NCBI GenBank assembly: GCA_030248225.1
Contig: JASANE010027718.1
Coordinates: 1 to 64,000, forward strand
Direction of reading: 5' to 3'
Source of the DNA: Trileptium ribeirensis
Taxonomy: Eukaryota > Nematoda > Enoplea > Enoplida > Thoracostomopsidae
Length of the DNA: 64,000 nt
Shown here: one piece after another, positions 27,098 to 39,400 of the stretch
Layout: every line of letters begins with the position of its first letter
Numbering within the stretch: the stretch's first letter is position 1
Notes under the pieces: model-generated
Told to the model about the DNA's origin: nothing
What the model saw: the letters and a program-made list of their open reading frames with translations, nothing else
The model's database searches: none
Program-made: the position numbers and the translations under genes

Positions 27098-28679
27098 AGC
27101 TTGTTGTCAGCTTTATAAGCTGATTTACTGGGCTATGTATGATCAGGAATCAATGGACAGTGGCATCCCGCAGTATCGGGGTCTAGTACGACAGTAAGAT
27201 AAACGTATGTATGAAATAGTAAGACATGTACAATGAATTGGGGCTTATTTAAAGCATTATGCGTAGACATGTTCAATGTATATAGCTAGTGTAAATGGGA
27301 CACATTGTTGGACAACTATGTTTGTTGTAAAGTAATTGGGCTTATTGGAAACGGGTTTATGTACAATATCGGGACTTCAAATGCAAAACATTTTTTTTGC
27401 ACTCGATATCAACTACACTAATTTTCATTGCCCGTTGGGGTGGGGGGTCGCTCATTACAGAGTTCATTTTGGGGTCCAAAAATTTATACGACGTCGGACT
27501 CACCCAAATATCGGTCCTGTGTATCGAAGTGAAAAGTGAATTTTTGTCGTCATGTTCGTCTCAACTTTCTCTGGGGTGGTGGGCTTAAACCTCTAGAATC
27601 TATTTCACCGGCCATATCAGAAATTGAAATATTGAAATAGTTTTGCGCACAGAGTCGATACGGAGTAAATGCGTCTACTTAATGACTATTACAGGATTTC
27701 AAAATCAGCTTCATTCGCATATTTTAAAGTCCCACAGTAACAATAAGTACACCTGCTTCTTGCCTTAGCGGTGGAAAGTTCATTGACAGGACACAGTTAT
27801 CCCGCTGCAACCTGGTTATTTTTTGTCATAAAAGAACACAAATTAATACGTAATACATCGTCAATGCTTTAAATGGCAACACTACGACAATATCAATTAC
27901 ATAACAAAACCGTGACTCTTTATTAATGAGGAAACCCCAAAATTTTTGAAATTTATAAATTCCAAATTGTAAGAAAATTTTTATGTGACGATTCGTATAT
28001 ATATTATTATTTATATTATGTATTTATTATATTATTATATTATATTATTATTAATTATTATTATTATTATTATTTAATTATATTATTATATTATGTATTT
28101 ATATTATGTATATTTATTATTATTTATGTTATATATATTATTATTATGTTTACGTTATAGTCCTGTAGGCTTTGCCTTGTTCAATGTATACCACACACAG
28201 ATACAATGGCTTTTATCGTGTTCAGCAACTACAAAAACCGATTGACCTATTGTAAATCTCTCCTTTATACATCTATATTGAACAAGTGGCAGAATTTCAC
28301 TGCATTTGGAGCTAAAATTAGAGTAAATTTCGGCCCCTGCAAAGATTTTTTTGCACAACTATGCTCTATTTGATGAAAGTACGATTCAAATTGCTTGCCG
28401 ACATGCGACATCCAACGTTCACGAAATCCATGTATCCTTACTTCAGCAACACGTCTTAGATGCCGAAGATATATTTGTTCCGCGATTGTATTTTCATTTT
28501 GATATTTTGATGACCGCTGGAATTCCTTGAGCGGGTACAAAACCCCTCACAGACCTAATTTGAACTAAACCTTACATCAAAAATTTTTTCAGCCCGGGTA
28601 ATCCAGCGCCGATTTTTGTGTCAGTCGTACGTATCACAAAATTTTTGTTCTGCATGTCCGAATACCGCTGGGTCCTCCA
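27098..28679. other. Intergenic with AT-rich tract 27995-28160
   Basis: 27995-28160 is an almost pure TTA/TAT tract. On the - strand, 28155-28540 contains two overlapping open stretches in different frames with protein-like composition (for example FRERWMSHVGKQFESY). I could not assign them to any family, and they may be a decayed gene fragment. Confidence 0.3.
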
Positions 28680-29045
28680 AGTTAAGGGGCTGGCATGTAT
28701 CGGTTCCCCCTCGTTAACACAGGTGTCTCCCAATTTAAGCACCCTGGAAAATTTTGGGCTCCCCGGTTCATTGCCTTTGGGCAATTTTTTTTGTTTCCAA
28801 TCGGTCTAAAGTACATAAAATTTGTACTAAATTTCCGTTCTGCAACCAAAAATTTCGTAAATTTTTTCAAAATTTACTTCCAAATCGCCATCAAAAGGAT
28901 ATTGGTAGTGTTTGTGACACCATTTTAGCCGTTTTTCTCTTTTGCAAATGCATCCTGGCAAAATCGGGCGCCCTCCGTTTCGGAGCCAGGGCTCCCTCCG
29001 GTTCATGCCCCCTGGCAAATTTTCAGCGAATGGAAAGCCCAGTAG
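28680..29045. repeat. Dispersed GC-rich repeat, family R1
   Basis: Second copy of the repeat at 2160-2520. Shared order of phrases: gggctccccggttca, ttttttgtttccaatcggt, agtacataaaatttg, ccgtttttctctt, then a GC-rich gccctccgttt block. Confidence 0.6.
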
Positions 29046-29789
29046 CCACTAGTGAATTTACTTAATATCGAAGACAAAAATTCTCGATTTGTCATTGTTA
29101 TAGTTAAACTAGGAAAACCAATTTGTTTTCTTCAGAGGTACAGCGGTACAAATGCTAGAACGCAGTATCCATAAGGCTTCCTGTGGTCGTCGGTCTAAGC
29201 GGGTGGTTGTTTTGTTAGCGTGTACAAGATTTTATGAAGGCTGCTTCAAAGCAGCGTGCAGAAGGAGTCAGACATTGTCATATCATGTTCACTTTGACGC
29301 AAATTGAATTGAAATTTTATATCAAGTGTTTGTTTATGACATAGAATACTGGTAAATTCGATAATTTATTGTAACTTTAACATCATCACTTTGTTCTGAA
29401 TGAGTACTGTTTCACCTTAAATGTAGGCAGGACAAACATCATTTTCGATTGGTAAGCAGACTCCAGCGCTCAGGCTTGTGCATTATTCCGTTATGAGCAC
29501 ATTGAGGCACTGTACCACCGCTTAAGGGTTTTCATTAATGCAGAGTCTGGCAAAAGGTGAAAAATGTCATAGCCTGACCCCTGTGGCAGATACGTCTTAC
29601 TATGCTAGCACAGAAGTGTAAAATACATATGATTTGTAGAAAGTCTGCTTATAATTAAAATTTTTTTCAATAATTATGAATGTCAACGAAGAATTCCTTA
29701 TTGGTCATGACTTTGAATTTTGGCGGCATCTGTTTGTGGGGTTTTTTTGGGTGACATGCATAACTCAACTTCTGATTGATATATCAGGT
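29046..29789. other. Intergenic, nothing recognised
   Basis: Mixed composition, no coding signal, no repeat unit that I can pair. Confidence 0.35.
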
Positions 29790-30200
29790 CGCACATAGCT
29801 CATTCGAAAGCTTAAAATATCTATTTATGCCCTTTCGTTGCATGGAAAAACCGATCCCACTCCTTCACCTCAAGAGTGGATCCGGACAGAAGGTCCCACC
29901 AAGACTCGTTATGAGTCAAATCTCGATGACCACGGGTGATTTGGCCGCAGTTGGGCTTATATATTTTGTTCAGAAAGTTTGGCTCTATAAAGCTATGTGG
30001 AGCGCATTGTTGCCGAAGTCACCAAACAATGTTTGGTCAAAATTGGTTTTTAAATGGGCTCTTAGGAGTCCGAACACACTAAATTGGCCATATCTCCTCA
30101 ACGACTTGAGCGATTCGGCCGTAGTTGGACTCATTTTGTTCAGAAAGCAAAGCCCTATATTGCTACTTGCAGTGCGTTGCTGTTGAGCTCAACTGCACAT
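29790..30200. repeat. Dispersed repeat R5, tandem monomers of about 174 bp
   Basis: 'gatttggccgcagttgggct' with 'tttgttcagaaag' at 29939-29970 recurs as gattcggccgtagttggact at 30114 onward. The same phrases in weaker form occur in the EXOC8 intron at 42160-42480. The open frames here are by-products of the repeat. Confidence 0.5.
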
Positions 30201-30257
30201 TTGGTTTGGATTCACCGCATCTATAAGTTTTACACTCAGAATTCACTTTCTGAGCAA

Positions 30258-30484
30258 GTAGTTGAAAATAACTCACATCGACGTACATGATTTCAAATTT
30301 AACAGGTATATAGTTGCCATCGATACGAAGAGGTTTAGCTGTTGAAACACTCGATTAGACGCTGCTAGATATCGTTCTACTTATTTCGGATGTCACAGTT
30401 ACCTTGCTATTCAATTATTGTATCGATGGCAACTACATCATAAATTAGAAATCACGTGCATCGATGTGAATTATTTTCAACCAC
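30258..30484. mobile_element. Hairpin element with 65-70 bp arms
   Basis: Left arm 30258-30326 and right arm 30420-30484 are imperfect reverse complements (gttgaaaataactcacatcg; tagttgccatcgatac). The loop of about 93 bp carries a segment (attagacgctgctagatatcgttctact) that recurs directly after the right arm at about 30519-30555. A foldback-type or composite MITE is likely. Confidence 0.5.
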
Positions 30485-31264
30485 GTGCCCGGTAGGGACT
30501 TCTCTCATCGACAAGTTTGATTCGACGCAGCTAAATATCGTTCTACTTGTTTCGGTTTCGCGGAGTTCTCTAGCCATTCAGTTATTACAAAAATTTGGTT
30601 TGATTAGAAATCTGTTCAGTCTCTGAAATATATTGACATTGTGAAAGATTAATTATTGATAAAAGTCTTCAAAATATATCTAAAAATAAATTTGCGTGTC
30701 TAGAGATTGATGCAGTTGTGTTCTAGTTAATAATTGTTGTGTTTTAAAGGATGCTATATATATATTTTATTCGAGGAACAGTTTCGGTATTCTATGAAAA
30801 CGAGGAACAGTTTCGGTATTCTATGAAAACAAATGTAACGTCAACATTTTTTGCCTCTGTCACACATTCTCGCCGCGTAATATATACTTAATAATATGCA
30901 CATGAAGCTAAATGTTTTAGTTTTTCGCTCATCTTAGTTTTAGTACAGGTTTCGAGGCTGTGACGTAATATTTTGCTTTACAAGGTATTTCACGTACCAT
31001 AAGGACAATCAGCGATAGAACCGGGGTATTTCGGGTCACATCTGTGACCGGGTCATAGTGTGTGACCCTGTTCTGACCTGGTTGATTCAGATCTTGAAAG
31101 CCCTCCGCTCTGCACTGTACGCAACATAAAAGAATAGCGCCTTTTTCCTTCTTTTTATCTGCACTGCTCTTCCACACAGACAAGGAAAGTCAAGTGCTGG
31201 CAGACCAAATTTCGCGACCAAGATTGTTCAAAATTCTTAAGTTCAAAATTCTAAGGCGCGTCGG
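30485..31264. other. Intergenic; 30-bp direct repeat at 30771-30830
   Basis: cgaggaacagtttcggtatt plus ctatgaaaa occurs twice in tandem here. No other feature recognised. Confidence 0.4.
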
Positions 31265-31780
31265 GTGATCTTTCTGCTGAAGAGAGCAATGAACTATTGG
31301 TCGAAATTTGTGTGGCTTCAACTGTATCGCGCCTTGATTCGTCCCCATGTAGAATATGCTGTCAACGTGTGGTGTCCACACTATGAACGCGATGTTGTTT
31401 TGATTGAAAAGGTTCAACGACTAGCCATGAAACTAATTCCTTCGATCAGACATTGGAGCTATGATGCTCGTCTCGAATACCTTGGCCTTCAAACTCTCCA
31501 TTCTCGTCGTATTCGAAGTGACTTAATTCTGATCTACAAAATGACACATGGCATGGTTGCCATGGATGAGTCCAAATATTTTGTACGCGGCTACGGCGGG
31601 ACTAGAGGACATAATTTGAAACTCGAGACCAGAGATATTCCTCGTCTGGACGTCAGGAAGTACTTCTTCACTCATCGTACAGTGCGGCTATGGAATTCCC
31701 GTCCCCTTTTCGTGGTTAACTCACCATCACTGTCATCGTTCAAGTGTAGGCTCCATTCCGCGAATGTTTTGCCTGCTTAA
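31265..31780 (+). pseudogene. CR1-like LINE, C-terminal fragment
   Basis: 171 codons without a break, encoding the post-RT tail of a CR1-type polymerase protein. RALIRPHVEYAVNVWCPHY, EKVQRLAMKLIPSIRH, LEYLGLQTLHSRRIRSDLI and a final WNSRP...F..RLH block lead to TAA at 31778-31780. The catalytic part is missing, so this is a 5'-truncated insertion, as usual for LINEs. It differs from the 3481-4720 copy enough to be a separate subfamily, and its intact frame suggests it is younger. Confidence 0.85.
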
Positions 31781-31811
31781 TGTATCATTATTGTGTTTCA
31801 ATCCCAATGCT

Positions 31812-31831
31812 GCCCCGCGCCTAGGCGGGGC
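31812..31831 (+). other. Perfect GC hairpin after the LINE stop
   Basis: GCCCCGC, loop GCCTAG, then GCGGGGC: a 7-bp perfect stem 31 bp after the stop codon, in AT-richer surroundings. Probably part of the LINE 3' UTR. Confidence 0.5.
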
Positions 31832-31940
31832 ATTTCTTCCCTCCGAAGTGAACATGATGATCGACTCATCAAACTGGATCATTTGCCACGCTCTCGTACC
31901 ATTCGGAGGGTCAAATGGTACGTAAAATTCGTAATAAGAA

Positions 31941-33600
31941 GCCGATATAGCTGATTTTGGTACCCATCGATTCGGCTTGATGAGGCGGTTCAGAAAATGC
32001 GCATTTTACCCACATCGCTGACGTTTTTTTCGATTTTTGAAGTCCCAAAGGTCCCTTCTTTGGAAACCTAAAATTTTTTCCGCAATATGGTCATGTTGGG
32101 CACCGTTCGACACAGCCTGATGAATGGAAACCACTGGTATGTGGTCAGAACGTAGTGAAACGTAGTGGAGATTGTGTGTTGCATGGGTGAAATTTTTTTA
32201 AATTCCGTCTGTGTGTGTGATTGGCCATAATTCGGGAGCGACTTAACCGATTTTCATGATGTTGGGCTCATTCGAACCGACATAGTCGATTTACCGATGC
32301 CTTTTTTCGATTAATGCTTCGGTTTTGAGTTGTGGGGTTTGAAATATGGCACCCTCGTGGTTCCTCGACCCAAAATTATAAAATTTGTTCTGATGGTCTG
32401 GGCGGCTGAAAAGTTTCATTTGGAGATTTTCGGGCATGGTAAACTAATGGCCGGTGTTGGTTTTACTCCGTAACATATGGTTCCATGCGTACGTCGGTAT
32501 GCCCCCCCTTGGTTCGGGGTCAGAGGTCAAAATGAGGGTTTTACCCCATTTTAGTACCCTTCATGGGAGCAAGGTTATTTTTATCTTAACATTCGAATTT
32601 TTTCTTTGGTTGGTTTTATTTCATAGTAAAATCATAAATGCCGATGCCATTTTTTGTTTTTCGATTAAGGCTCCGGTTCTAGAGTTATGGTGTTTGAGGT
32701 ACGGCACCCTCATGATTTGTCGACCCAAAATTAGAAAATTTGTTCTGACCTTTTGGGCGGCTGAAAAGTTTCACTTGATGGTTTTCGGTCATGGGAAACT
32801 CATTACCGGTGTCGATTTTGTTCTGCGATATACGGGTGCGGGGGTATGGCGCACCCATGGTTCATCGATCCCAATTTTATTGTGACGTCATGGCAGGCTG
32901 ATAGCTTGGAATTTGGGGCGTTTTCGGGCTTGGGAAACTTATTGCCGGTGTTAGTTTTGTTCTAACTTGTGCGGTATTGTGTGATATCCACATATATGTA
33001 ATATATAGCATATCGACGTATGCTATCGAGAGCTGATTGGCTGTGCATGCAAAAGGCGTAGGTGTACCTATGCTTCACTACGTTCTGCAATCTCGATAGA
33101 GTTACTAGTTTATTGAAATCTATGCCACCGTTAGAAACTTATGGTGGCCCAAGAAACCCCTTGTGACACTAAGGGGCGGAAAAAAATGCAGGCCATGTCG
33201 TTAATGATATACTAAGCATAAGCTAAAGTTTTTATATGTGACATACACTAAGCCTAACTTGGGGCTACGGCTTCCCGAACCCCCGCTCCAAGCTGTTTTT
33301 TCTAACGTTACAACGTACCGCCCCTCAGGCTTATATACTTGGCTCCCATAACTTTCTAATGGTGGTGTAGATTTCAATAAACTACATACCAATAGATTTC
33401 TCTCATCAAGCCGAGTCGAACGGTACTCAACAAAACCATATTCCACAGAAGAAAAATTTTTTAGGTTCCCGAAGAGGACCATTGGGACCTCAAAAAATAG
33501 AAAAAATATTGTGGGGGATGTGGGTAAAATAAGTATTTTCTGAACCGCCTCATCCAGCCGAATCCATTGATACCAAAATTAACTCTATATATTAGACATT
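31941..33600. repeat. Composite repeat with inverted flanks and internal direct repeats
   Basis: The left flank (about 31941-32165) and right flank (about 33370-33600) are imperfect reverse complements, sharing tgatgaggcggttcagaaaa, cccaaaggtcc and accgttcgac. Between them a segment starting cgacccaaaattagaaaattt and containing gggcggctgaaaagtttca occurs at 32369 and 32720, with a weaker third near 32866. No coding frame is convincing. Confidence 0.55.
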
Positions 33601-34006
33601 TCAAATGTTATGGCTGACGTAAATCCTCTAGGAAAGACCCGTGTTGTAGGCCACTTACATGCCATGCAGTCTTGATACATGATTTATAGCCCTGGACAGC
33701 AGTGTGTATTCCTTTTCATACCCCTTTAATACGCACACGGTTTTCCAAACTGCTTGCAACGCGCGTACAAACCACTTCACACCATGACAAAGCGGTTTCC
33801 AAAGCACAGCTAAGTGGCTAAGCGCTGTACGCGTGTAAAAAATTTTGAGCCCGCAGGTGCCCTCGAAATTTAGCAACTTGGATATGGCTACTAAGCCCAC
33901 AACCGCGGAGTCAGATTTTTGCAAGCCCACATAACACGCAATGTGTTAACCTATATCGGTTGCCTTGGAAGTTCATCATTATTCAGTGTAAACCGTTCTA
34001 TTGTGT
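33601..34006. other. Intergenic, nothing recognised
   Basis: A - strand open stretch (33655-33930) has no recognisable motif. Confidence 0.35.
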
Positions 34007-34449
34007 GACTTCACTTTAGGTGAGCACACTTGGATTGTTCTTTTGTCAAGTCAGTCCACGGCCGCAATAGCAACGAAAGTACACAAATAACGATTTTTTT
34101 TCTTACGTACGCCAACAAAGATTTGTGATACAGCAACACGTAGACGCTGTTCCCGGGCGCTATTTGGAGATTTAGCATCGCATTTTTCACATAACGTACA
34201 TGAAAAACACGATTAGCAATCGTGTTTTTGTGTATACCATAATACACACTTCGACTGCGAACATTTCTATCCGATTCAGTATGCCATTTGATAAACGCGT
34301 ACGCGCATATTCGTGTGTAATGGAGATACGTACGCGCACTCGTACATCACAGAAACCTTGTTCGGCTTCACCAAAATACGAATATCGATTTCATAAATGT
34401 GAATACAAACGATTCAGTTCGTAATTTTAACCCAAGAACAACCACGAAG
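34007..34449. mobile_element. MITE family M2, diverged copy
   Basis: The left end (cactttaggtgagcacacttggattgttcttttgtcaa, in two parts) matches the ends of the better copy at 51096-51496. The right end near 34430 is eroded (cccaagaacaacc). The interior shares tttgtgatacagcaa with that copy. It also contains a perfect 12-bp hairpin at 34203-34229 (aaaaacacgatt, loop agc). Confidence 0.45.
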
Positions 34450-36219
34450 AACGCACCGAAAACAGACTCTCGCATGTTGCAGTTAGGTTCATAATAGTGG
34501 CGACAATTATCTGCCAGCGGCTTTCGCTGCCCAGGCTATGCGACGAATAACGCGAGGCTTTCCAACTTATAGAAATTGTGAAATTTACCAACTCCCACCC
34601 CTGCAACAGCAGCTTTAAAAGAAGCAAGCCAATTTCTGGATGGACGCGAGCTAATTTCAGGGCAGGGTTTTTTGGTCAAAAACACATTCTTTTGAACACA
34701 ATTTCTTATAAATGAACATCAAATTTTAAAAATGACCATATAAATGAATAGGAACATTTAACCCCACCAAAACCGTCGTTCGAAACCGAGATTTGTTTGG
34801 AATACTTATGACAGTATGATTCACAATGTTCATAAGCTATTATTCATATGTATATATAAGTAGTACACCAGACACGTTATGTATGTATATATAGCTTAAG
34901 TAATACATCCACATCTACCTATGTAATATATGTTAGTTTGCTTACGTATAAGGGCATATATAAGTGGTCATAGCTAGTTGTAAAATAGATCAGTCATGCT
35001 TAAAAATGAACATTCACGGTTATAAATGACCAAATTTTTGAACAGTACAATTTTTGAAAAAACACTGTTTCAGGGTGTGCTAAAATTTTTGATTGAGCGG
35101 AGCGAAGCGAAGCGTTTTTATTTTCTGTCAGGGAGTAAAAAGGTCGATGTCCGTCCGTTCGTTAGTTCGTTCGTTCGGTCCAACGGATCTCAAGAACCAC
35201 TGAACCGATTTTAAAAAACTTTTTTTGTTTGAAAGCCTATCATATCAGAATGTGCACCTGATATTGGGGATTAAAAAATTTTGAGTGGTTAATTAGTAAT
35301 TAGCTAATTAGTTAAGCTTATGCAGCTAAAATAGAGAATTTTGCAATATTTGTGTTAATTATTGAAATAGAATCGTTTCGACCAAACCATTATAGGGTTT
35401 TTTGGGTCGAAGAATTCAAATATAATATTTTTACCAATGATAAAGCCCTATTCCCTATGCAATGTAGTTACAAGAACATAAAATTGAGTACATTCGTAAT
35501 GCCACAGCCCAAGCTCCGCTCACAAATGTAGTTCCACTACCGACTAGTATCTATAATGTATTCCATTGCTTGAAATTCACACTGACTTTGCAAAAGCCAA
35601 CAACCATAGAAAATACTTATACTAAGACTACTGATGAACAGCGGAAGCGCATTTAATTCTCCCAGTATAGTTGTTGGCTGTGGCAAGAAAATAAGACGTC
35701 ACTCCGCAGCACAAGAATATAATAAATTGATATTTTTCAACTTTTTTAGGCTGTGCGTTAGGGGGCGATCATTAGGCGTCGCCCTTGCTGGTGCCGCTCT
35801 GGTTACTTGCATGAGACGTATTGTATACTATAAATGTGCTATGGCAACGTGACAGCTGATTGGCAAAACCGTGTTTGCGAGAATTAACGGGACCCAAAAT
35901 GGTTACTCCTCTGTTGTCATGTTTTTACGCTCCTCCCAACTGTCTTGAAAAACGACATCAGTGAATTTATTATATTTATGACCATTGTTGTGTACTGCCG
36001 TCGCTATGTATAGTATCTTACTGTGATATTGGCATCGCTTATCCTCTTTCGACAACCAAAAGTAAGGGCATGACATAATGGTGGCTAGTTTAAAAATATG
36101 CCTAGATTTGGTGCTACGTCATATGAAGTCGCTTCAATTTACGTTTACGCGATGAGGCCCAAACTTGTAACCCTATAGGTTTTGTCGCAGCAAAATATTG
36201 GTATTAATTGATTGATTTA
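34450..36219. other. Intergenic with dispersed repeat R2
   Basis: Apart from R2 (35085-35330) this stretch is AT-rich text rich in 'aaatgaacat/aaatgacca' phrases near 34700-35040. No gene seen. Confidence 0.4.
35085..35330. repeat. Dispersed repeat R2, copy 1
   Basis: Marked by GAGCGGAGCGAAGCGAAGCG at 35095-35114, then tccgtccgtt, gaaccgattttaaaaaactt and a tail of attagctaattag. The copy at 38504-38720 has the same order. Confidence 0.7.
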
Positions 36220-36272
36220 AAATTGATATTGATTTAAGATCGATATTGATTTAGGATCGATATTGATTTAAA
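36220..36272 (+). promoter_or_regulatory. Triplicated gatcgatattgattta motif upstream of EXOC8
   Basis: Three direct copies of an approximately 18-bp unit (gatYgatattgatttaRR) end about 65 bp before the presumed 5' end of the mature EXOC8 mRNA. A promoter element is possible; nothing else in the sequence proves it. Confidence 0.3.
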
Positions 36273-36328
36273 ATGTTTTATCGGCCGAAACATTGTTATT
36301 AACTAACGTGTCCTAATACGAAACTGTT

Positions 36329-36339
36329 GTATTTTCAGG
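36329..36339 (+). promoter_or_regulatory. Acceptor before EXOC8 exon 1, candidate trans-splice site
   Basis: gtattttcag|g puts an intron-type acceptor 43 nt before the start codon. In nematodes such a site usually receives a spliced leader. A cis-spliced 5' UTR intron is the alternative. Confidence 0.45.
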
Positions 36340-36381
36340 AATTTAGTTAATCATAAAAACTGATTCATCGGATTTGAAGCA

Positions 36382-36483
36382 ATGTTGTTGGACGATGAAC
36401 TATCTACTGAGGGTTATGACCCTGAGCGCACGGTTCGCGAACGTGGCGGTGATATTCGAAAATTGCAAACTCTCAAAACACAA
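36382..36483 (+). CDS. exoc-8: EXOC8 exon 1 (residues 1-34)
   Basis: Starts at the first ATG after the acceptor at 36338 and ends aaaacacaa|gttagt in phase 0. It encodes LSTEGYDPERTVRERGGDI, matching the short region (…F…ERYVK/V…) at the start of Exo84 proteins. Confidence 0.8.
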
Positions 36484-39400
36484 GTTAGTTGAAATCGGAT
36501 ATTTAATATAATTTGTTATCAACCTGAGTCTTGTGGCTTATACGGCCACGCTCGACCTGAACACCATTTCATACGCAAATTTTGTAATTATACCACCGTC
36601 AATAATGGCTGACCGTGCATTTATGCATCCGTATAAAGGACATGAAGTCAGGTCGATTTGTTTAATTTTATGGTTTATAATGACGGAAAAATTCAAAAAT
36701 TTTGGTGCTACAAAAATTACTATGAATATTTTATATTTTTCGAATAACAGGTTTGTTTGAGGTATTTTCATCAGGCGACTGGTTTATAAATCAGGCCGAC
36801 AGATATGGACATTGATGATTGTGACAGCAATATTTTTATATTTTAGCTTAATATTCGAACCCAATTACCCAAAATGTATAAATGTATTTGCCACCAGCGG
36901 CATTGTATATAACGCATATTATCTTTAATAACCTGACGAGCGCACGTGGCTTACCTAGTCCGCAACCATGGAATAACCGGAACCGAAATTTACCGGAACC
37001 GGAGCCAGCAACCGGAACCGTCCATTTAAACCGGAGCCGGAACTTGGTCTTCGAAATTTATATGTAGTAAAACAGATGAAGGAAGAAATGAAGATATAGT
37101 GGATTTAAAATGCATTTAACTTTTACATTAAACTTAATGTTTTGCGATGGTATTATTGCCTTCCTGAAACTTTAAAGAGACTGAGGAAGCTAGTAATGTT
37201 TATTTATCGATCATGTCGACTTTTGGACACCCGGAGCAAAAAATTCCTTCCACTATACACCATTGCGTATACTGCGTCAAATCGAATATGCTTACAAAGC
37301 TTGGAGCGTAGAATACACACTTTCGCTCTGACTCCAGTCGCCTTCCTTTACTACACATACGTTTGTTACATGTTCTTCTGTAGGAAACTTGAAATTATTC
37401 GTTTATATGATTCTAAGAGAAAATAATAGATAGAAGGTAATTTTCTGATCAGGTACACTGTTTAGGCTAGCGTTGGACAAACAGTATCCGTAAGTTAGAT
37501 GATAATGATGATAACTTTCTGATCAGAATGCTATAAATAGGACACACTGTGATGCTGCTCGCACAGTTTCAATAAATACAGTTCTTTGCCAAGAAAGCAG
37601 TTTCTAGCTGCGTTGCAGATAACGTTAGTTTACTTCAATTTAGACTGATTTACCAAGTTTACAAGCGCATTGTCGGGTTCTTGAAGCAATTTATGGTAGC
37701 CAAGCATACCCTAAGCACTTCTGTGTTAGCCATACTCTGTTACCGAATTGGACCTGTTTAATTGAAACGTACCGGACTTCTGGATGTGTAAAATAGCTGC
37801 TACAAGCAACGACCTGGCTTTGATTTGTTAACAAACTCCTCCAGGTTATTATGAAAAATTCCTACTGAAATTATGTGCCCTACTTACGTTTCAAACGGCA
37901 AATTGCTTCGTTAATCTTTTCTTTTGCTTGGTTGTATTGGAGCTTGATCATTGTATAATATATATTACATATGTTTGGATCACACATAAAGCAAAAAACG
38001 TGGAAAATTTCAAACAAACTTTTTAAATCGGAATTCCGGTTCCGGTATGGTTTTGCCCTTTGCCGGAACCGCAACCGTAACACGAATTTCGCCGGAACCG
38101 GAACCGGAATTCCGGTTACACCTGACCGCAACACATTTCATTGACTGCAATTAGTCCTATGCTCTGCTTTTTTATTTCAGGTGGAGGTTATTTCAAGCTC
38201 TTGTACTCAAAATATGAAAAACAACGTGTTTCATAACTACACACAGTTCATTGATACGGCGCGTGAAATATCGCACCTAGAAACGGAAATGTACCAGCTA
38301 AATCATTTACTAAACGAGCAGCGTAACGTAATCAAATCGCTGCAAGAAATGCCGTTTTCCAGTCTCGAAAAGGTAAGTTTTAAGAAATAAATCGGCAAGT
38401 TGGATAATAATTCGACATTATATCGATTTTGTAGGTGACTATCGTAAAGTTGTTTATCTAGATGTACATTGGGGTACTAGTGGGAGTTATGCTTGATAGG
38501 GTAATAATTGAGCGGAGCGAAGCGAAGCGTTTTTGTTTTCGCCAGAGGGTGAAAATTCGGCACCGTCTGTACGTCCGTTGAACTTTTCAATAACTACTGG
38601 GCCTATTTAAAAAAACTTTTTCTGTTTGAATCGTATACTATCGGACAGATGCAAGACATATATATATGTTAAAATTTGCTTTACTTAATTAGCAATTAAC
38701 GAATTAGTTAACGTGTCAGCTCAGCGTATTTTTAGCATTTTCAAACAAAATTGGTTATTTTTCAATGAATAATTAAGCTAATATTTTGGTGCGTATATTA
38801 CACCTCGTCGTGCTGATTATGATTCTGATGTTCATTACTAATCGGGGATGTTAACAATATGCTAATTAGTTGATTAATTAGAATTACTAATTAATTATTA
38901 ATTAGCTAATTTTTTGAAAATTTTCAAAGGGCTCTGAAATGAAAAAAATGCACAGGGGTTTTCTATGGCGCTGATCATGTATAGGATATTTCTGAAGCTA
39001 TAAAACTTAGCCGCATATGATAATTATTTAAGTAATAAATTAGCTATTTAGTTAATTTTATGCAAATTTTAAAACCACCTTAAAATTGCTGATTTTTGGC
39101 ATTCGGGGGTTATCGCAGATCATGATGAATATGTGACTTTTAAACCTCTATGATTTTATCGTGTTTGTTAATTAGTTAAATAATTAGGTGATATTACTAA
39201 TTAATTTGCTATTTTTTTTACGTAGCTAGCTTTTTGTAAGGCGGATTTGACATCAAATGTTTAAATCGTGTTACTTGGTATTAATTTATTAAATGTTTAG
39301 TTGAAATACATGTATATATACATAAATAATGTACAATATACTTTAACAATTTCTCCGCTCACTTTTTGTAATTTATTACGTTTACCAGTATATATGTATA

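Noticed and set aside
33655..33930. 91-codon - strand frame
   Set aside because: No family motif, lies between repeats, and composition is not distinctive.
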